DNA from: Bolinopsis microptera
Taxonomy: Eukaryota > Ctenophora > Tentaculata > Lobata > Bolinopsidae
DNA: 64,000 bases
Reading direction: 5' to 3'
Assembly: GCF_026151205.1 (NCBI RefSeq)
Contig: NC_087076.1
Location: forward strand, 11,322,902-11,386,901
The stretch's first letter is position 1; every line of letters starts with the position of its first letter. A program made the position numbers and the translations under genes. The notes beneath the pieces are model-generated. The model was not told the origin of the DNA, did no database searches, and saw only the letters and a list, made by a program, of their open reading frames with translations. Below, one piece after another: positions 11,001-24,400 of the stretch.

Positions 11001-14000
11001 GTGATCCTCAACGAGCGACCACTTGTAATAGAGGTGGTATGTCACGTGACACCGAGCCGTCCAATCACAAACAGGAAGAGTGACCAGATCGATATCGTGT
11101 GTTTACTTTCCTTATCTTTATTTGACCCTCTGTTCAAATTGTTATCTCTATCACATCTCGGCTCGGCAAGGTCCGCGTGCAATATCTGCACCGCGGTAAA
11201 CACGCCATGATTGTTGTACTTATATAACCGTGCCCATTGCTCACCATTGCCCACCTACAATACAAACTGTTGGGGGGGGGGGGGGGGGAGGGGGGGGGGG
11301 TTGAAGATAAACAACCGATCTTGATAGTGTGTTGGTCGCTCCTCCAACTGACTGTGATGCTAACTGTTCAATCATGAACGGAACATTAACATATATCCAT
11401 GAGTGCTCCTTTGCTTAACTTAGACAGTAAGTGTTTGAAAACGGAATATAGGACACGACTTCACTGACAAGAACTGTATGTTCCAGGAGGAGGCACTTGC
11501 AGTGTACAGGAGGACAAGCATGGTTATACATGACAGATTTGAAGTACTAGTTCAACATGGTGCAGTTCATTTTTACCAGGTTAGACACTCAAAATTTCAA
11601 TTTGTGCTGTGTAATCAGTCATTGCCGTTTTAAATATGTAAACTTGGAATCATTCTCACAATTGTAATAAGAGTTTGTGTAACTTTAAATGTTGCACTTG
11701 CCCTCAAAGTCAATGGAATTCATTTTGTGTGCGGGGTGTTTATTTTAGATGAGATACGGAAGTATTGATAAAATCGATAACGGGTAATGGGTGCGCTGTT
11801 GAAATGGTTCAGTGGACCTGTGGACCCCTCTTTAGTTCGTTTACCAGCTGCATTTTATTTCGGATCATGGGTAAGAGCTTTGCTGTATATACTTGTACTG
11901 ACAGATATTTTAGCTGGTACCGTACATACATATTCGTATCGTATTTTTGGCCACATTGACGGTCCTTTACATTTAGGCCCGCAAACTGAAAACGTACTCC
12001 ATCGTTAACTGATGCTACTGCAAATAACACTGTTTGTCTGTTTAAATCCATGCTACCACATGATTACTGTGTTCGTGCTTAAAAATTAACTGTGCATGTA
12101 GCGACGTGAATTTAATTTCCTCTTAGTCTTAGAATCTAAATATGCCGTTTTGGTGCACGTAACGTGCGTAATCCGCGTCCGGTTCGTTCAGTGGACCCGT
12201 CTTTAGATCGTTTACCAGCTGCATTTTATTTCGGATCATGGGTTAGAGCTTTGCTGTACACTATTCAAATTTCTATTTAAAATCCTGCATGCAGTAAGCA
12301 GTTACTCAGAGCCAGCTAGAGAACGTGTTGTAACGTCACGTAATAGTTGAGTGTAGAGTGATTATTCATCGTCCGGTTAGTTAAGAATAAGCGGAATAAA
12401 AAGCGAATTAAATTTCAGGAGTTACACTTAACATCCCAGAGGTGATGTGGAGCAAGACTCAGTTCACGCCGGAAGAAGTAGCTGCCAGCAGAAAAGTAAG
12501 CATCGCCCGCATTCACGTGGAACGCTCCATTGGCTATCTGAAGCGGTACAAGATTTTGGGAAACAAAGTTGTGGCGAAGATATTGCCTTATCTGAGCGAC
12601 ATCGCATTCGTGTGTGCCCATTCGTGTGTGCCCAACTTGTCAACCCTGTTTTTTTAAGGGAGGTGGACAGTGATTTTTTTTAAATGACCAGGTCTACCTA
12701 AACTTGTCGAGCTTGCTGAATAGGAGGAGCGACCGACACACTATCAAGATCGGTTGTTTATCTTCAACCCCCCCCCCCCAACAGTTTGTATTGTACGTGG
12801 GCAATGGGTACGGTTATATAAGTACAACAATCACACTATTTCAAGTTCATGACGTTATCATGGCGTGTTTACCGCAGTGCAGATATTGCACGCGGACCTT
12901 ACCGAGCCGAGATGTGATAGAGATAACAATTTGAACAGAGGGTCAAATAAAGATAAGGAAAGTAAACACACGATATCGATCTGGTCACTCTTCCTGTTTG
13001 TGATTGGACGGATCGGTGTCACGTGACATACCACCTCTATTACAAGTGGTCGCTCGTTGAGGATCACGGAGCACATCAGGGCTGCCCGTCGTCAGAATAA
13101 ACTTAATTCAATTTTTAGTATGATTGTTATATTGTGGTGTTGGTAACCTACCTTCATTGTGTTTCTTTTGACTTTGTTATCATGCTGTGCTCTAGAAATT
13201 TTGATAGTACCTGTTCGATTTGTTAAGGAGACGATATCCTTGTTTATATATGTTGCAGGATCAGAATGTTCGTGAGGAACAGTCACCAAAAGTGAGTTGC
13301 TAACCTGCTGTGTGTTTTCGTACTCTGGTCTTCACTCAAGTTGCAAAGCTGCAATAAACGTATCGCAAAGAACATTTATATCTGAGAAGTGTGTTAGTAC
13401 TAGTTTGATCAGTTAAGGTGAGGATTGCCTCGATCTGTCGGGTTCAGCTTTACTGCCTAGGTCATGAGTAGAACCGAAGGATCAAAACATATGTTGCTTG
13501 TTGCTCGTATTAGCTATAAAACATCAATTTTTAGGGATAAGGAAGTGTTTATAGGTTCTGAAACCTAGCTAAATCGATTTTTCGTGCAATTTTAGGTCAG
13601 AAACAGTCATCAAAATGAGTTAATAAGAAGGTCGATTTCTCGGTTATTTTTGAGCTTTCGTTCAGAAAATAATTCGGGGCCTTCAAAGGGGGGTAACAAG
13701 AAAGCGTTACAAGTGTTACAAGCCTTCTATAATACAAAATGTGTATCACCTCTTCAACCCGCCGAACATGTGCTTACCCTAAAAATGTAAACAAATGTGT
13801 TTCACCTCCTCAACCCGCCGAACATGTGCTCACTATTAAAGTAAACAAATGTGTTTCACCTCCCCACCAGTATCCACATCTATTAATTCTATTTATTATT
13901 ATTAATTATTAGTTATCAACTCTATAAATTGAAGAAGGTTTTGACTGGAACTAGCCAACATTTTCACCATCAAATTTGAAAGGCCAATCACTGATCAAAT

Positions 14001-15438
14001 AACAGTAAGAATTGCTACAAATCATAACGATAAGGAATGTTACGAACCCCAAGGAGATGGACTTGTTCCCTAATATCAACAAAAGTCTTAACAGTAGGGT
14101 ATCTGTCTTGTTCGTGTGCTGCAACAGAGTTAGTGAAGCTGTTGCAGAACAGAGTAAGGTTGAGCGGTTGAGAGTTCCTCCAAAGTTCAGGTCGACAATG
14201 GTAGTCACTGCTGGTTAGTTGGACCGGTGGGTCGTCAAACTCGTACAACTGCCAAAAGGTGGTTATTACAAACACAAATGTAAACTTGAGATTAGCTGAA
14301 ACCCGAACCAAGCAAAAACCAAGGTACAATAATACCCCCATTCACCGCGGAGTTTGGGAGAAAGGCTAAAGTCGCGGTAAATCGGGATTTGCAGTAAATC
14401 GGGGTATTACTGTAGTATGTGGGAGCCTTTCGTGAATATTTGGAAAAATAACGTTCTTTGCGAATTGACACATGATAGCTTTGCGACAGACATGTTTACA
14501 CATAACACAACGAACAACATTAACAGCGACGAGCCTACACGGTTGACAAAATATGGCTTATATTCTGAAAATGCAGAGAGAAAAGTAGCTCCTTGAGGAA
14601 TAAGCTCAGGAAGATAGAAATCGATAATTGTCAGAGAGGCTATGTAATGCTGATAGTGCAATGATCATATATTATGAATTCCATTTCAAGAATTCCCTAA
14701 ATTATCGAATTTATTAGAGAGGCTATGCTGAAAGTGATCGTATTCGTATGAATTGCTTGGCTGTTTAGAATTCCATTTCATGAATTCCTTGAATAATCGA
14801 ATGTAAAAGGTAATCTGAGTGATCAATGTATTGCAGATTCCTAATAGAAGAATTAAAAACCCATGCTATTATTAGGTTTTTATGATCAGTTTTGATGATT
14901 AAAAATGCTGTCAGCGTTGTAAAAAAAACCCGGTATAACAGTGAAGGAACCAGAGCAAATCAACCATCTTGAAATTCTGAAATCTGTATTTTCACATTTG
15001 TCACATGCTTGTCAATCATGTGGAATTTGCTGCAATTAACATTCAATATTTACAGGCACATTATTTCAAATTACATACACATTCTCGGTTGTCGTTTTTT
15101 AAAGTTTGAAAAAAGTAGAATGAGACGACTTTGCAGGCGCCTTTCAAATTTATGGTCGAGGAAACAAACAAACGGGCGAACTAAAAGTTGTCGACTGTCG
15201 AAAAAAACGTCGAGGACGAACTAAAAATCGAGTGTTAAAACATGGTCGAGGTGGACGTTTCAGATTTGCATACCTCATCACCTTTGGTTAGACTTCACCG
15301 CTATATACCTGTTTGACCAGAGGGTCTGTAGCTACATTCACGTCGTGTACAATCAGTACCTGAGCATCTCTAATCACACCCGTTGGGTTTTCTAGAAGCG
15401 GCTGTGCTGCGGCGACTATCGACGCTTCCACGTTGTTT
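8033..15438 (-). CDS. RNF213-like: RNF213-like C-terminal domain exons, with stop codon
   Basis: Exons in transcript order: 15360-15438, 9992-10138, 9653-9808, 9375-9518, 8866-9179, 8439-8698 and 8033-8272. The stop TAA is at 8033-8035. All have AG acceptors and GT donors in compatible phase. Exons 9992-10138 and 9653-9808 are phase 0 at both ends. Recognisable family segments include 'LIALHNKLVRHTKR' (9375-9518) and 'NYEHSVAFWLAL' near the end. The intron between 15360 and 10138 is about 5.2 kb because it holds the Harbinger-like element at 10184-13883. The acceptor used for exon 9992-10138 follows a pyrimidine-rich tract at 10139-10180, which the insertion leaves intact. This domain forms the C-terminal bundle packed on the E3 module in vertebrate RNF213. 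Confidence 0.85.
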
Positions 15439-18400
15439 CTGATGGAATGGGTGGAATTTGTGTGTAGCTGTATTGATCAATAATCATGTACTTGTACTGA
15501 AACTTTCACTACATATTTAAATTGTGGTTTATTTCGTCAGCACCACCTAGTGTTGAAGCTACAGCTCTCTGGATGAGAGCTATTAAGCTCAATAAAATGC
15601 CCCAGTATATGTTTATAAATTCTAAGTATATGTCAGCTGGTACTCAGTATGAAACAAACCTATCTGGCTTCGAACTGCAGATGTAGTTACGACTTTCAGC
15701 GGACACGGTCAGAGATATGATCGTTTTCACCAAGAATAGCACGCACTCATCAGGTCCAGCATTGAGATGCAGTCTCATTCCTAAAGAGAGGAGTATTGGA
15801 TCAGCAATCATCATCAAAGTAGAAGATGGGGAACATTTTCTTATTGACGGAATTGAGAAATTTATGGCGAATTGCTACTGATTCACTATATCACGCACTA
15901 AAGAACCTATACCTTCCAGATCGCGCTGCATATTCTCCAGCAGGAAGGTGGATAGATTTTGGTTTCCCAGCTTGAATATTCTGTCTTTATACTGATCAGC
16001 TGTTTCCGATAAGAGATATGATGCGTGTATGAACCATCTGATAATATTAAGAAGTAGAGGAGGTATACTTCGTTCCGTGTCAGTTAATAACCGGACACCA
16101 GGGGGCAGCAGGTTGTATCCCTGAGGGAGGGAGAACTTAGTTTTGGGAGTATTCTGTGTTTCTGCAGAGAAATAAGGGTTCAGTGATCATGATGGAATGG
16201 GCTGGAAATTGGAATATGGGTCATACAATGATCTTATAAGTGTCATTTAAAACTGGGAATTCAGATTAATCTGTTTGCAATATTGAGTACCATCACATCG
16301 TGTTATAACAATTAACCTTTTCTTCCAATCCGATATTGTTGGCATCAGTAACCTCCATGGTATTGGTATTGTTTACAAACTGATGGTTGTCTCCACCAAT
16401 CTCCGCTCCACACGCACATCTCCCTCGCTGCATAGGACGACCACATTTGTTGATGGCGTACGCGTGACCGTTAGTACAACGATACCATTTCCATTTTTGG
16501 GAGCTGGTGATTTTAAATCTCTTTTTAATTACAGAAATACCACTGAATCTTGCATTGGTTACTAAGATAAAAGAAACCCCCAATTACTTAAATTATTGGC
16601 TTGAATGAAAGGTCTACACTTGTAATGAATATTAAACTTACCCTTCCGCGAGATTGCCAATAAAGTCAGAAAGGATATTATCTCTCATACCGGGAAGGAA
16701 TTTGTTCTCACTTTGTTCTGGGTACATTCTTATACTCTGAAATATTCAAATGTTTAAGACCTTCACCATATTATAATACTTAAGTAATTGTAACAGTAAC
16801 GAGGGTATGACTATGATCAGCTAGCACTGGAGCAGATAACGGTTGTTAAGATGAACACTCCATGAACAGTACACTGCAGCATTATTCTGAAGGTCCTTAC
16901 CTCGAGCAGTCTAAGGAAGGGATGTTTGCAGCGTATCTGCAGAGTCAGATAGAGCAGAGTAAGAGGTCCTCTGAACGGATCAACTCTCCTCAGATCCACT
17001 CCGGACAGGGTGTTAGGATCCGGGTCACCGGTACAAAGAGCTGTAAAACAGTTCTTCTCGCTGTCTTGCCTTAGTGTACCGCGCACCTGGGGTTCAAATA
17101 GAATCAGTGTCAAAACATGAAAACATGTGAACTGTAAAGTGAAAACACCCGGTAATAGTGCTACTTATAATAATTTGCCGTAGTCCAATGTTTAGGATCA
17201 CTGATCAGTCGGTCTAAAAAATGAAGTAAACTATTCTTTATGTCCACAAAAAAGAAGTTGAATAAGCGTTACCAATTCTTTGATGTTGTTGGGAATGGGA
17301 CTGTTCCTGAGAACGTAGTAAGTAGCTGCAATTGAATGTAGAGTGGTACACTCCTCAGCCTCCATCTTCTCCACTACATCATCAGCGTTGTTCGTACCAT
17401 TACTCACGGCCAACTCATTCCTAACACACGATAGACAGTAACAAAAAGCGCGCAGTTTCTCTTAAGTAATTTTACTATAATATGTTGAACTGCTATTTTT
17501 TAATCTAGGGATTTAGTACTTGATTTCATGTACCTTGAATTATGCACTAGCTTATAGTTATCATTCTGATCTGGTTTCCTAAACCGATTTCAATAATTAA
17601 AATCACTAGCAGTATCTTGGCTTTGCTCAACCATAAGGTATAAACTAAAACTTTAAAGGATATGAACTGAATTCTGATACCTTAAGGAAGTGTATCCCGC
17701 CCCGAGAAGAGTGAACAGGTCGTTCTCCTGAGTCTCCGCATCTTCAACAGGTGATATCCAACTCAAATTATCATCCTTCATAACCTTGGAGATCACTGAC
17801 ACTCCTGAAGTTGACGGTGATAATAGAACATTTAATGACAGAATTAAACCCCTGTTTTGGCATTTAAATAAGTCTCTGATACCAAAAAATAAATACTTAC
17901 TTTAGTCAAACTTTAAGAGATCTAAGCCGAACAAAAGTACCTCTATCAACGAAGAGTTGCTTGAGGAAGAATAGTTTAAGAGTGTAGACTTGTCTGGGAG
18001 GCATGGTGGAGAGACTAGCCCTCAACTCTTGCAGGTACACAGATAAGGGTGTGGCAGGCCTATCCAACACTTCACTTACTTCTTTTACTAGGATCGTCAG
18101 CCTGGATATTTGTTGTTGTTAATATTAAGAGAGAAAATCAACCCGCAATAAATAGTCTTTCAGATACACTCAGTTCGTTATATAAAAACGGTTCACTTTG
18201 GCGAAGGCTTCAGCGTCTTTAATTATTTTCATTTAAAGGTTTGTCTTTATAAAGCGCGTCTTTATTAAACAAACTGAGTGTACTCATTTAAACTGGGAAC
18301 ACTTGATTATCAACATTAAATCATCACAAAGACTTAAAATTACAGTGCAAAATTAGGGGGATTGTGATGAATAATTTCAAGTTTTCTTCATCATGAAACT

Positions 18401-21400
18401 GTATATTTTGTCGTAAAAATAAGTTGTCTCCGTAGCATAAATTATTCAGTACTCGGACTCACACTCTGCGGATACCAGAAACAGATTGTACAGTGCGCTG
18501 TATGTATTCCACTCCTTCATATTCAACTAAGTCATTGTACATGTTGATCAGTTGGGGAATATCTAGTCTGGTATTCACCACATCCTGGAGGAAAGGGTTG
18601 GGAAAGGGTTATATTATATATTATATATTAGGAATGTAGGATTCTTAGAAGTTATTTTAAATTATCGTTACAGACGCGCTTTGTGGTCTACACTACATGC
18701 CTCATGTTCATTCAAATGAAAGACAGGTCATATGTGTGAGAGCAGAACATTAAAATCTTCACCTGAGTGATGGTGACGAACTTTGCGAGCGTTGTAACGT
18801 TAACAGTCTGGTCTTGTAAGTGACAAGATTGGGATATGAACTCACTGTAGTCACTGCAGGGGTAATAGTTGGTTATATCCGATCATGAGAAATTAATTTA
18901 AAACCATAATCTCAGCTTACTACAGGACTGGAAAAGTAGATTTCAGCCATTTGAAACGTTATTTGGTAACGTTCGCAGATCTGACATAGAGCACGTCTTA
19001 CAGAACGTGGAATAGATTATAAAACCGTAAATGTTTAAATACTCACTCGCGATATGTGAGTTGATTCTTGACGAACATGGTGAAAATGAGGGTTTGTAGG
19101 GCTTCTAGCTTATCATTCGCTACTGACCTTAACAATCTGTTCTCACGCACTCTACCCTTTCCTGGGAGATATCATATATTTAGTCGACAAATTCACCAAG
19201 AACACCTGAGAGCCAGAGTCTGACAGGTCTTCCAAATCATTTACTTCGACATCTGCGGTTATATAACCCAAGATAAATGATAACTTATAACAAATTAGTT
19301 CAAATCTCACCGAGGGTTGCAAGAGTTTCCAAAATTCTGGGGTCAAGTCTCTGTTCACTCAGGAATGTTACAATTATTTGAGATAGGAAACTAACGGCCT
19401 CCCCGCAGCAATTGCTCACCAAAGCCACCAGGTCCCTGTGGATAATTTGTAGGCTTGTAAAACGTATGATACCGAGGTAAATGTCACTAGGTGATAATGT
19501 TCCGATTTGGTTGTTTTCTACTTTTCAATAAGATAAGTTACAAAAGTTGGTGCAATTTATTGAACTAACTCTAGATCAGCTGGGATGGGAGGAGAGTCTT
19601 CAAAAATAGGATCCCCGCATCTTGAGCATCTGAGAAGTTAGCATTATGGTAATTAACTGCGAAATAATTACACTTATCAATTTGATAAGACAGGGGTATA
19701 ATGGTAAAGATATAGAAAGTAAATCATTTGACTTAGTTGTGCGTTTCTTTCAAAGCCCCTTGCGGACAAATGTAAAGAATAAATTAGGGTTAAATAGTTA
19801 AATTAAGCAGAACTCACTGCATATTCTGGTTCTCAAAACAGGGTCTACAGAACACGTGTCTACACGCTGTAACGACCTGATCGTGAGTCAAATCACCGCA
19901 CACAGTACACACCCACATTATATTCCTGAAAATTTGCAGAGTTGAAGTTAAAACTTTAACAGCCATGTTAAATAGTGGTATGTAATAAGGAACAGAAATG
20001 AACTTTGTATGACACGAGTGTTGTAAGATGTGATATCAAGCTCACATCATATCAGTGTCCATAGCAAGGTCCTCCACTGCTAGTTGTATCATGTCGTGTA
20101 GTTGCGTAATAATTCCCTCAAGAGACTCCTGGACCGTGAGGGCCTCCAACTCCTGAATAGTCATCGAGTAGTTTTAATAATCCACAAATATGTTAGTTTT
20201 AATGTATTATTGTATCATTAATAATGATATAATTGAGTTTTACAATTTAGTGATTTCATTCCTGTTATATTCTCGCAAGATGCTTCTAATCCACGGACAA
20301 AGAAACATGACTCACGTGTTCTACTTTGACATAATAAATATCAGTTTGAACTTTAGGCACTCCGAGGCTGTTCATTTTACCAACAAATTTTCTGTTCAGG
20401 TCCTTGAATCTAACTCGGTTCCAACCATTCCTGGGAGTATTGGTTAACGTCATATATCATAATATCAAGGTCAGCCTAATTGTCTACACCCTCTGCAGTA
20501 TCTCAAAGGCTCTCAAATATTTCAAATCGGGGGCCTTCAGTAACAGGCTTCATTAGCTCTGATAATAGAGATAGAACAAACATGTGACTAACATGAGCCT
20601 GGCGTACGCGGTAGGGTGTCCGCCGTAAAGTCCGATGATAATCTTTATGGGCATGGTAAAGTTGTTGGTCCTCATGACGTTGTCAATAGAGCTCTCAATT
20701 TCAGTTAAGAGGATCTCACAAAGGGTGAAGAGAGGTTGTTCTGACCGTGAAGCGTTTTCAAAACAACTGATATCTTTATTGATCTCCTGCAGAAGAATAA
20801 AATGGTTAAAAATATACAAAGACATTATACACGAGGAGCAGCTTCCATCTCCGATCCTATTCAATCTGAATATCCAGTCCACTCCCACATTTGTTCCATA
20901 CAAGTATCAATTAAAAACTGTAAGATTTACCTGCACGAAAACAGTAAGAGTTTTCCGTAGAGCCTCTAGCTGGATCTGTCCACCAAGTCTCAGGTGGTAT
21001 ATCTGTATCAGAACAGCACACTCGGCAACATGTTTCTCCCGCCAACCTTCAGGAAGCTGCACTTCAAAGATCCTGTAAGCAATCTGCAGAAAAGGTTACC
21101 ATGAGAAGTGAAAATTTATTTAATATATCCTAGAAATACTGGCGAAAGACTGTACAAATTATAATTATGAACTTGAGATTGCGCAATGCGCATATCATGC
21201 AATTTTCGATACTTTGAATACAACATAGTTCTACGGTGTATGAACTACGTTGGGTAAGGTTGTATAATTGTATTTTCATGACAAACCTGGAATTCTAAGT
21301 CGGATTGAGCGGCGTAAACCATGTTCAAATAGTCCGAAAGATAACGTTCATTCAAATCCTGTCTTAACTGAGGGTCCTGACTCGCTCCACTCAACAATTC

Positions 21401-24400
21401 ATACAATTTACACTTGTTGAACTCCAACACGAAATTGTCTGACATGTCCTCCAGCAAATCGTCTGAGTAAGTAATCAATTGTAGCTTTGTAGTTAAACGA
21501 AACGACAAGGTGTGGAATATTCTCACAAATGGAATGACTGCGTGGAGCCGCGAGGCTGCTCATCAGTAACTTCGTACATTGATTTACAACGAACCTTCTT
21601 CATTAAGTCTGAATACACCAGTGCTCATCTCGTCCAATCTATCTTTGACGAGCCAGGAAAAAGGGAACCGACATGGCACATCTCTAGTGTCAGAGCAGAG
21701 GAAATTATGCTGTATTTTACACAAGCTATGGTCACTGACATGAATATCACTCCAACTGGGCATCATACTGTAAAAAAGGAATGTTAACTACATCCCCTCT
21801 CGCTACAACTTGCCAGGCATCACGAGCAAGACTGAAGACTGCCTAAATTCTCAATATAACGCCAGCCAGCAGCCTGTATAATTTAACGGTGCAAAATTGC
21901 GATTGTAACGATTACTCTGCACAATTGAGTATGACTTACGTAAGCATTTGCTCCCAGAAGACGGTAAGAGATGTTTCACTTCTGAGGGCTGCGTTACCAT
22001 CACGGTCTATATCTGATATGATACTAGCTGCTACATTCGTCAAGGAGTCTGACACCTGTTAATGTGTGTTCAGATCTTCAAGTTCTATCTCCTACAATTG
22101 GTTCAAACCAGAACGCAAACATTTGTGATCACTGAATTCTTATAATTCATATGTGGGATATGTTTTATGATCAAAGATCGGTACTATCTTTGCTAGCGAC
22201 TTTCCGGATTTGTCAAAGATAGTAAATGTAATGACGGAAAATGTAATGACGGAAAATACAATTTTACCAAATCGTCATCTCCAAATGATGATTCCACGAG
22301 CTATACGCTTTCAATAAAAAGGTCAATAACTAACCTTGAGCATCAGAACGTTCTGGAATGAAGTGCTTTCTGATAATCTTGCTTTGTCAAGAGCGGCTTT
22401 CTGAATCCAGTTTAACTTCGGTGAGTCGCTTGTTGTTTTCAGAGATTGTGTCAGAGCGGAAGTGATCCTAGTTTGCAGGTACGCCGATGTCATACAGTCC
22501 TGATCACAATATTTCAGTACAAAATCAGGAGATAGTGAATGAGGAACAACTGTTTATCTAATCTCTTCGTGAACGGGCGGAAACTTTGGCGGTTAAGGGC
22601 ATGGATTTTCAGATGGCTTACCTTTAATACAGGACCCAAATCCTCACGTGGGAATGGGTTAGCTATGTTGCACACAACTTGCTCCTTGTAGGTATTCAGC
22701 ACCTCGTTCATGTCCAGGATGTCATCTGCGGAATGCAATTTATTTGGTGGTTAAGACTTAAGATCTGATCCAAATTACGAAATGAACTCATCGAGGGCTA
22801 ATAGCGGGGTCCGGACTCTAGGGCGGGTTAGGGTTAGAGTCTTACGCCGTTTAGTCCCGGACCCCTAATAGCCGGTCGTCTTTGTACCTATTTGCCTCGT
22901 GGGGGTTTCAGAGACTCGGTTAAATAATTTTTCAATCATAAAAACAAACCATCGAACAGTCTCGGGATATCTCTGCTCCACAGATTTCTCAAATTTGACA
23001 TCTCCGAAATAGACTTCATTCTTCCAGTCTTGGGGTTCAAGTCCTCAATGTGCACGTTATTCCATACCTCGCTGTGGAACAGAGCCGGTCTGTTCTCCTG
23101 GAAAATTTAATTATTAAAGAAAAGACAGAAACTGTCAAATATAGCTTGAGACAAGGTGATTACAGACAAAAACTCAAAACAAAATTATTCGTTAGAAAAA
23201 CTTACAGAGTTTCGGAGCAGCTGAGTGATTATTATCACATGTTTTATTAATTTCGTATCCCTGCTGAAAGACTGCAATTGGAATCTCATGTAGCTAAGAA
23301 GCTTGTGCCACTTTGGCGGCACCAATATCACCAGCCACTTCGACTCATCTTGGAAGAATGGCTGAACAGCTGATTCAAATGTGCTCTGTGATCCAAATTC
23401 CTCGACATTGAACTTGTATGCAGACTCCTCCTGGAATAACAATATAATCATAAATATTTTACTGAGTACCACCACTGCACTTTACAGTATAGGTTTGTCA
23501 TTTGGGTGTATTATATCGGATTGTAGTTCAAAGTATTAGGAAGTGGAAACCAAAGTGACAGCCAAACGAAGGCTTTCATATAACGAACGAACAGATCATG
23601 TATAATAAGCCGCGCAAATGGAAAACACGCGCTCGGGTTAATGTCACGAGAGTGTACAAAATTTCAGTTAGGCGCTGGCGCGTTACATTCAAAATAGTAT
23701 TGCGCCGCGCAATAATTGAGCGTTTCATTTTTTTAAAGTAGCAGCGAATTGCCAAAAGCAAAAGTGACATTTTAGTTTAAGTAACCTTTGGAAGTGGAAT
23801 GTTTTTCTTCGCTGGAAGGTGGGAGTAGGTGGAAACTACAAAGAAGGATGGTTTAGTCTCCTTCCCCTGGTATTTTACGAATGAAGCCAAGTCTTTGATA
23901 ATTGGAAATACTTTACCCCCTCGGTCGTAGTACTCGTCCCATACTTCCTAAACAGAGAGGGCGTGTATTGATTAGTAACTTGAAAAACAACGTATAACTT
24001 AATTCTTAGTCTTCTCTTTTTCTAGGATATATCATTTACCATTCGATTCACTCACCTCCACTTTTTCCTCATCTGACAAAGAGAATCGAACGAGCCCATC
24101 GTATGAAACTGTTCTCAGTAGCCTATTTTTGCATTCCTTCAGCAGATGATCCAAGTACACTGGTACTTGATCTAATGGCCTTGTTTCATTTCTTTTGTCC
24201 TGAATTCTCTTCCACTCCGTTTTGACGTATGATGCTGTCGTATCTTGATGGTATCCGATAAACGTTTCGTTTGTCTGGAAGTTATCCAGGATGCCTGCCG
24301 GATTGGTAATAATTAGAATAAACTAGAATCAATTCAATATAGAAATAATTTCATTTTTAGCAATGGTATTGAGAGGCTCCAATTTAAGAATATTTATCAC

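Larger units (their letters stand above)
10184..13883. mobile_element. Harbinger-like DNA transposon with 1.16-kb terminal inverted repeats
   Basis: About 10184-11345 and 12724-13883 are near-identical inverted copies, each about 1.16 kb. Both outer ends read ATAGATGTGGATACTGGTGG going inward. The outermost part of each arm holds about two and a half tandem copies of a unit of roughly 57 bp starting GGAGGTGAAACACATTTG. The 1.38-kb centre carries the remains of a transposase (12415-12657). It also has a direct duplication: a roughly 75-85-bp block containing ACCAGCTGCATTTTATTTCG occurs near 11.81-11.89 and again near 12.19-12.26 kb. The element sits in an intron of the RNF213-like gene about 45 bp upstream of the acceptor of exon 9992-10138. 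Confidence 0.85.

Noticed and set aside
10992-11254. Open frame of 72 codons with a mirror-image twin at 12858-13076
   Set aside because: Both lie in the inverted arms of the foldback element. The mirror identity is due to the arms, and no family motif is present.
11784-12051. Possible small gene in the centre of the foldback element
   Set aside because: Overlapping frames on both strands over a segment that is duplicated 380 bp away. No domain was recognised, and it is more likely non-coding element sequence.
22830-22845. Telomere repeat array
   Set aside because: Only two TTAGGG-like units within an 81-bp inverted repeat, too few to be a telomeric tract.
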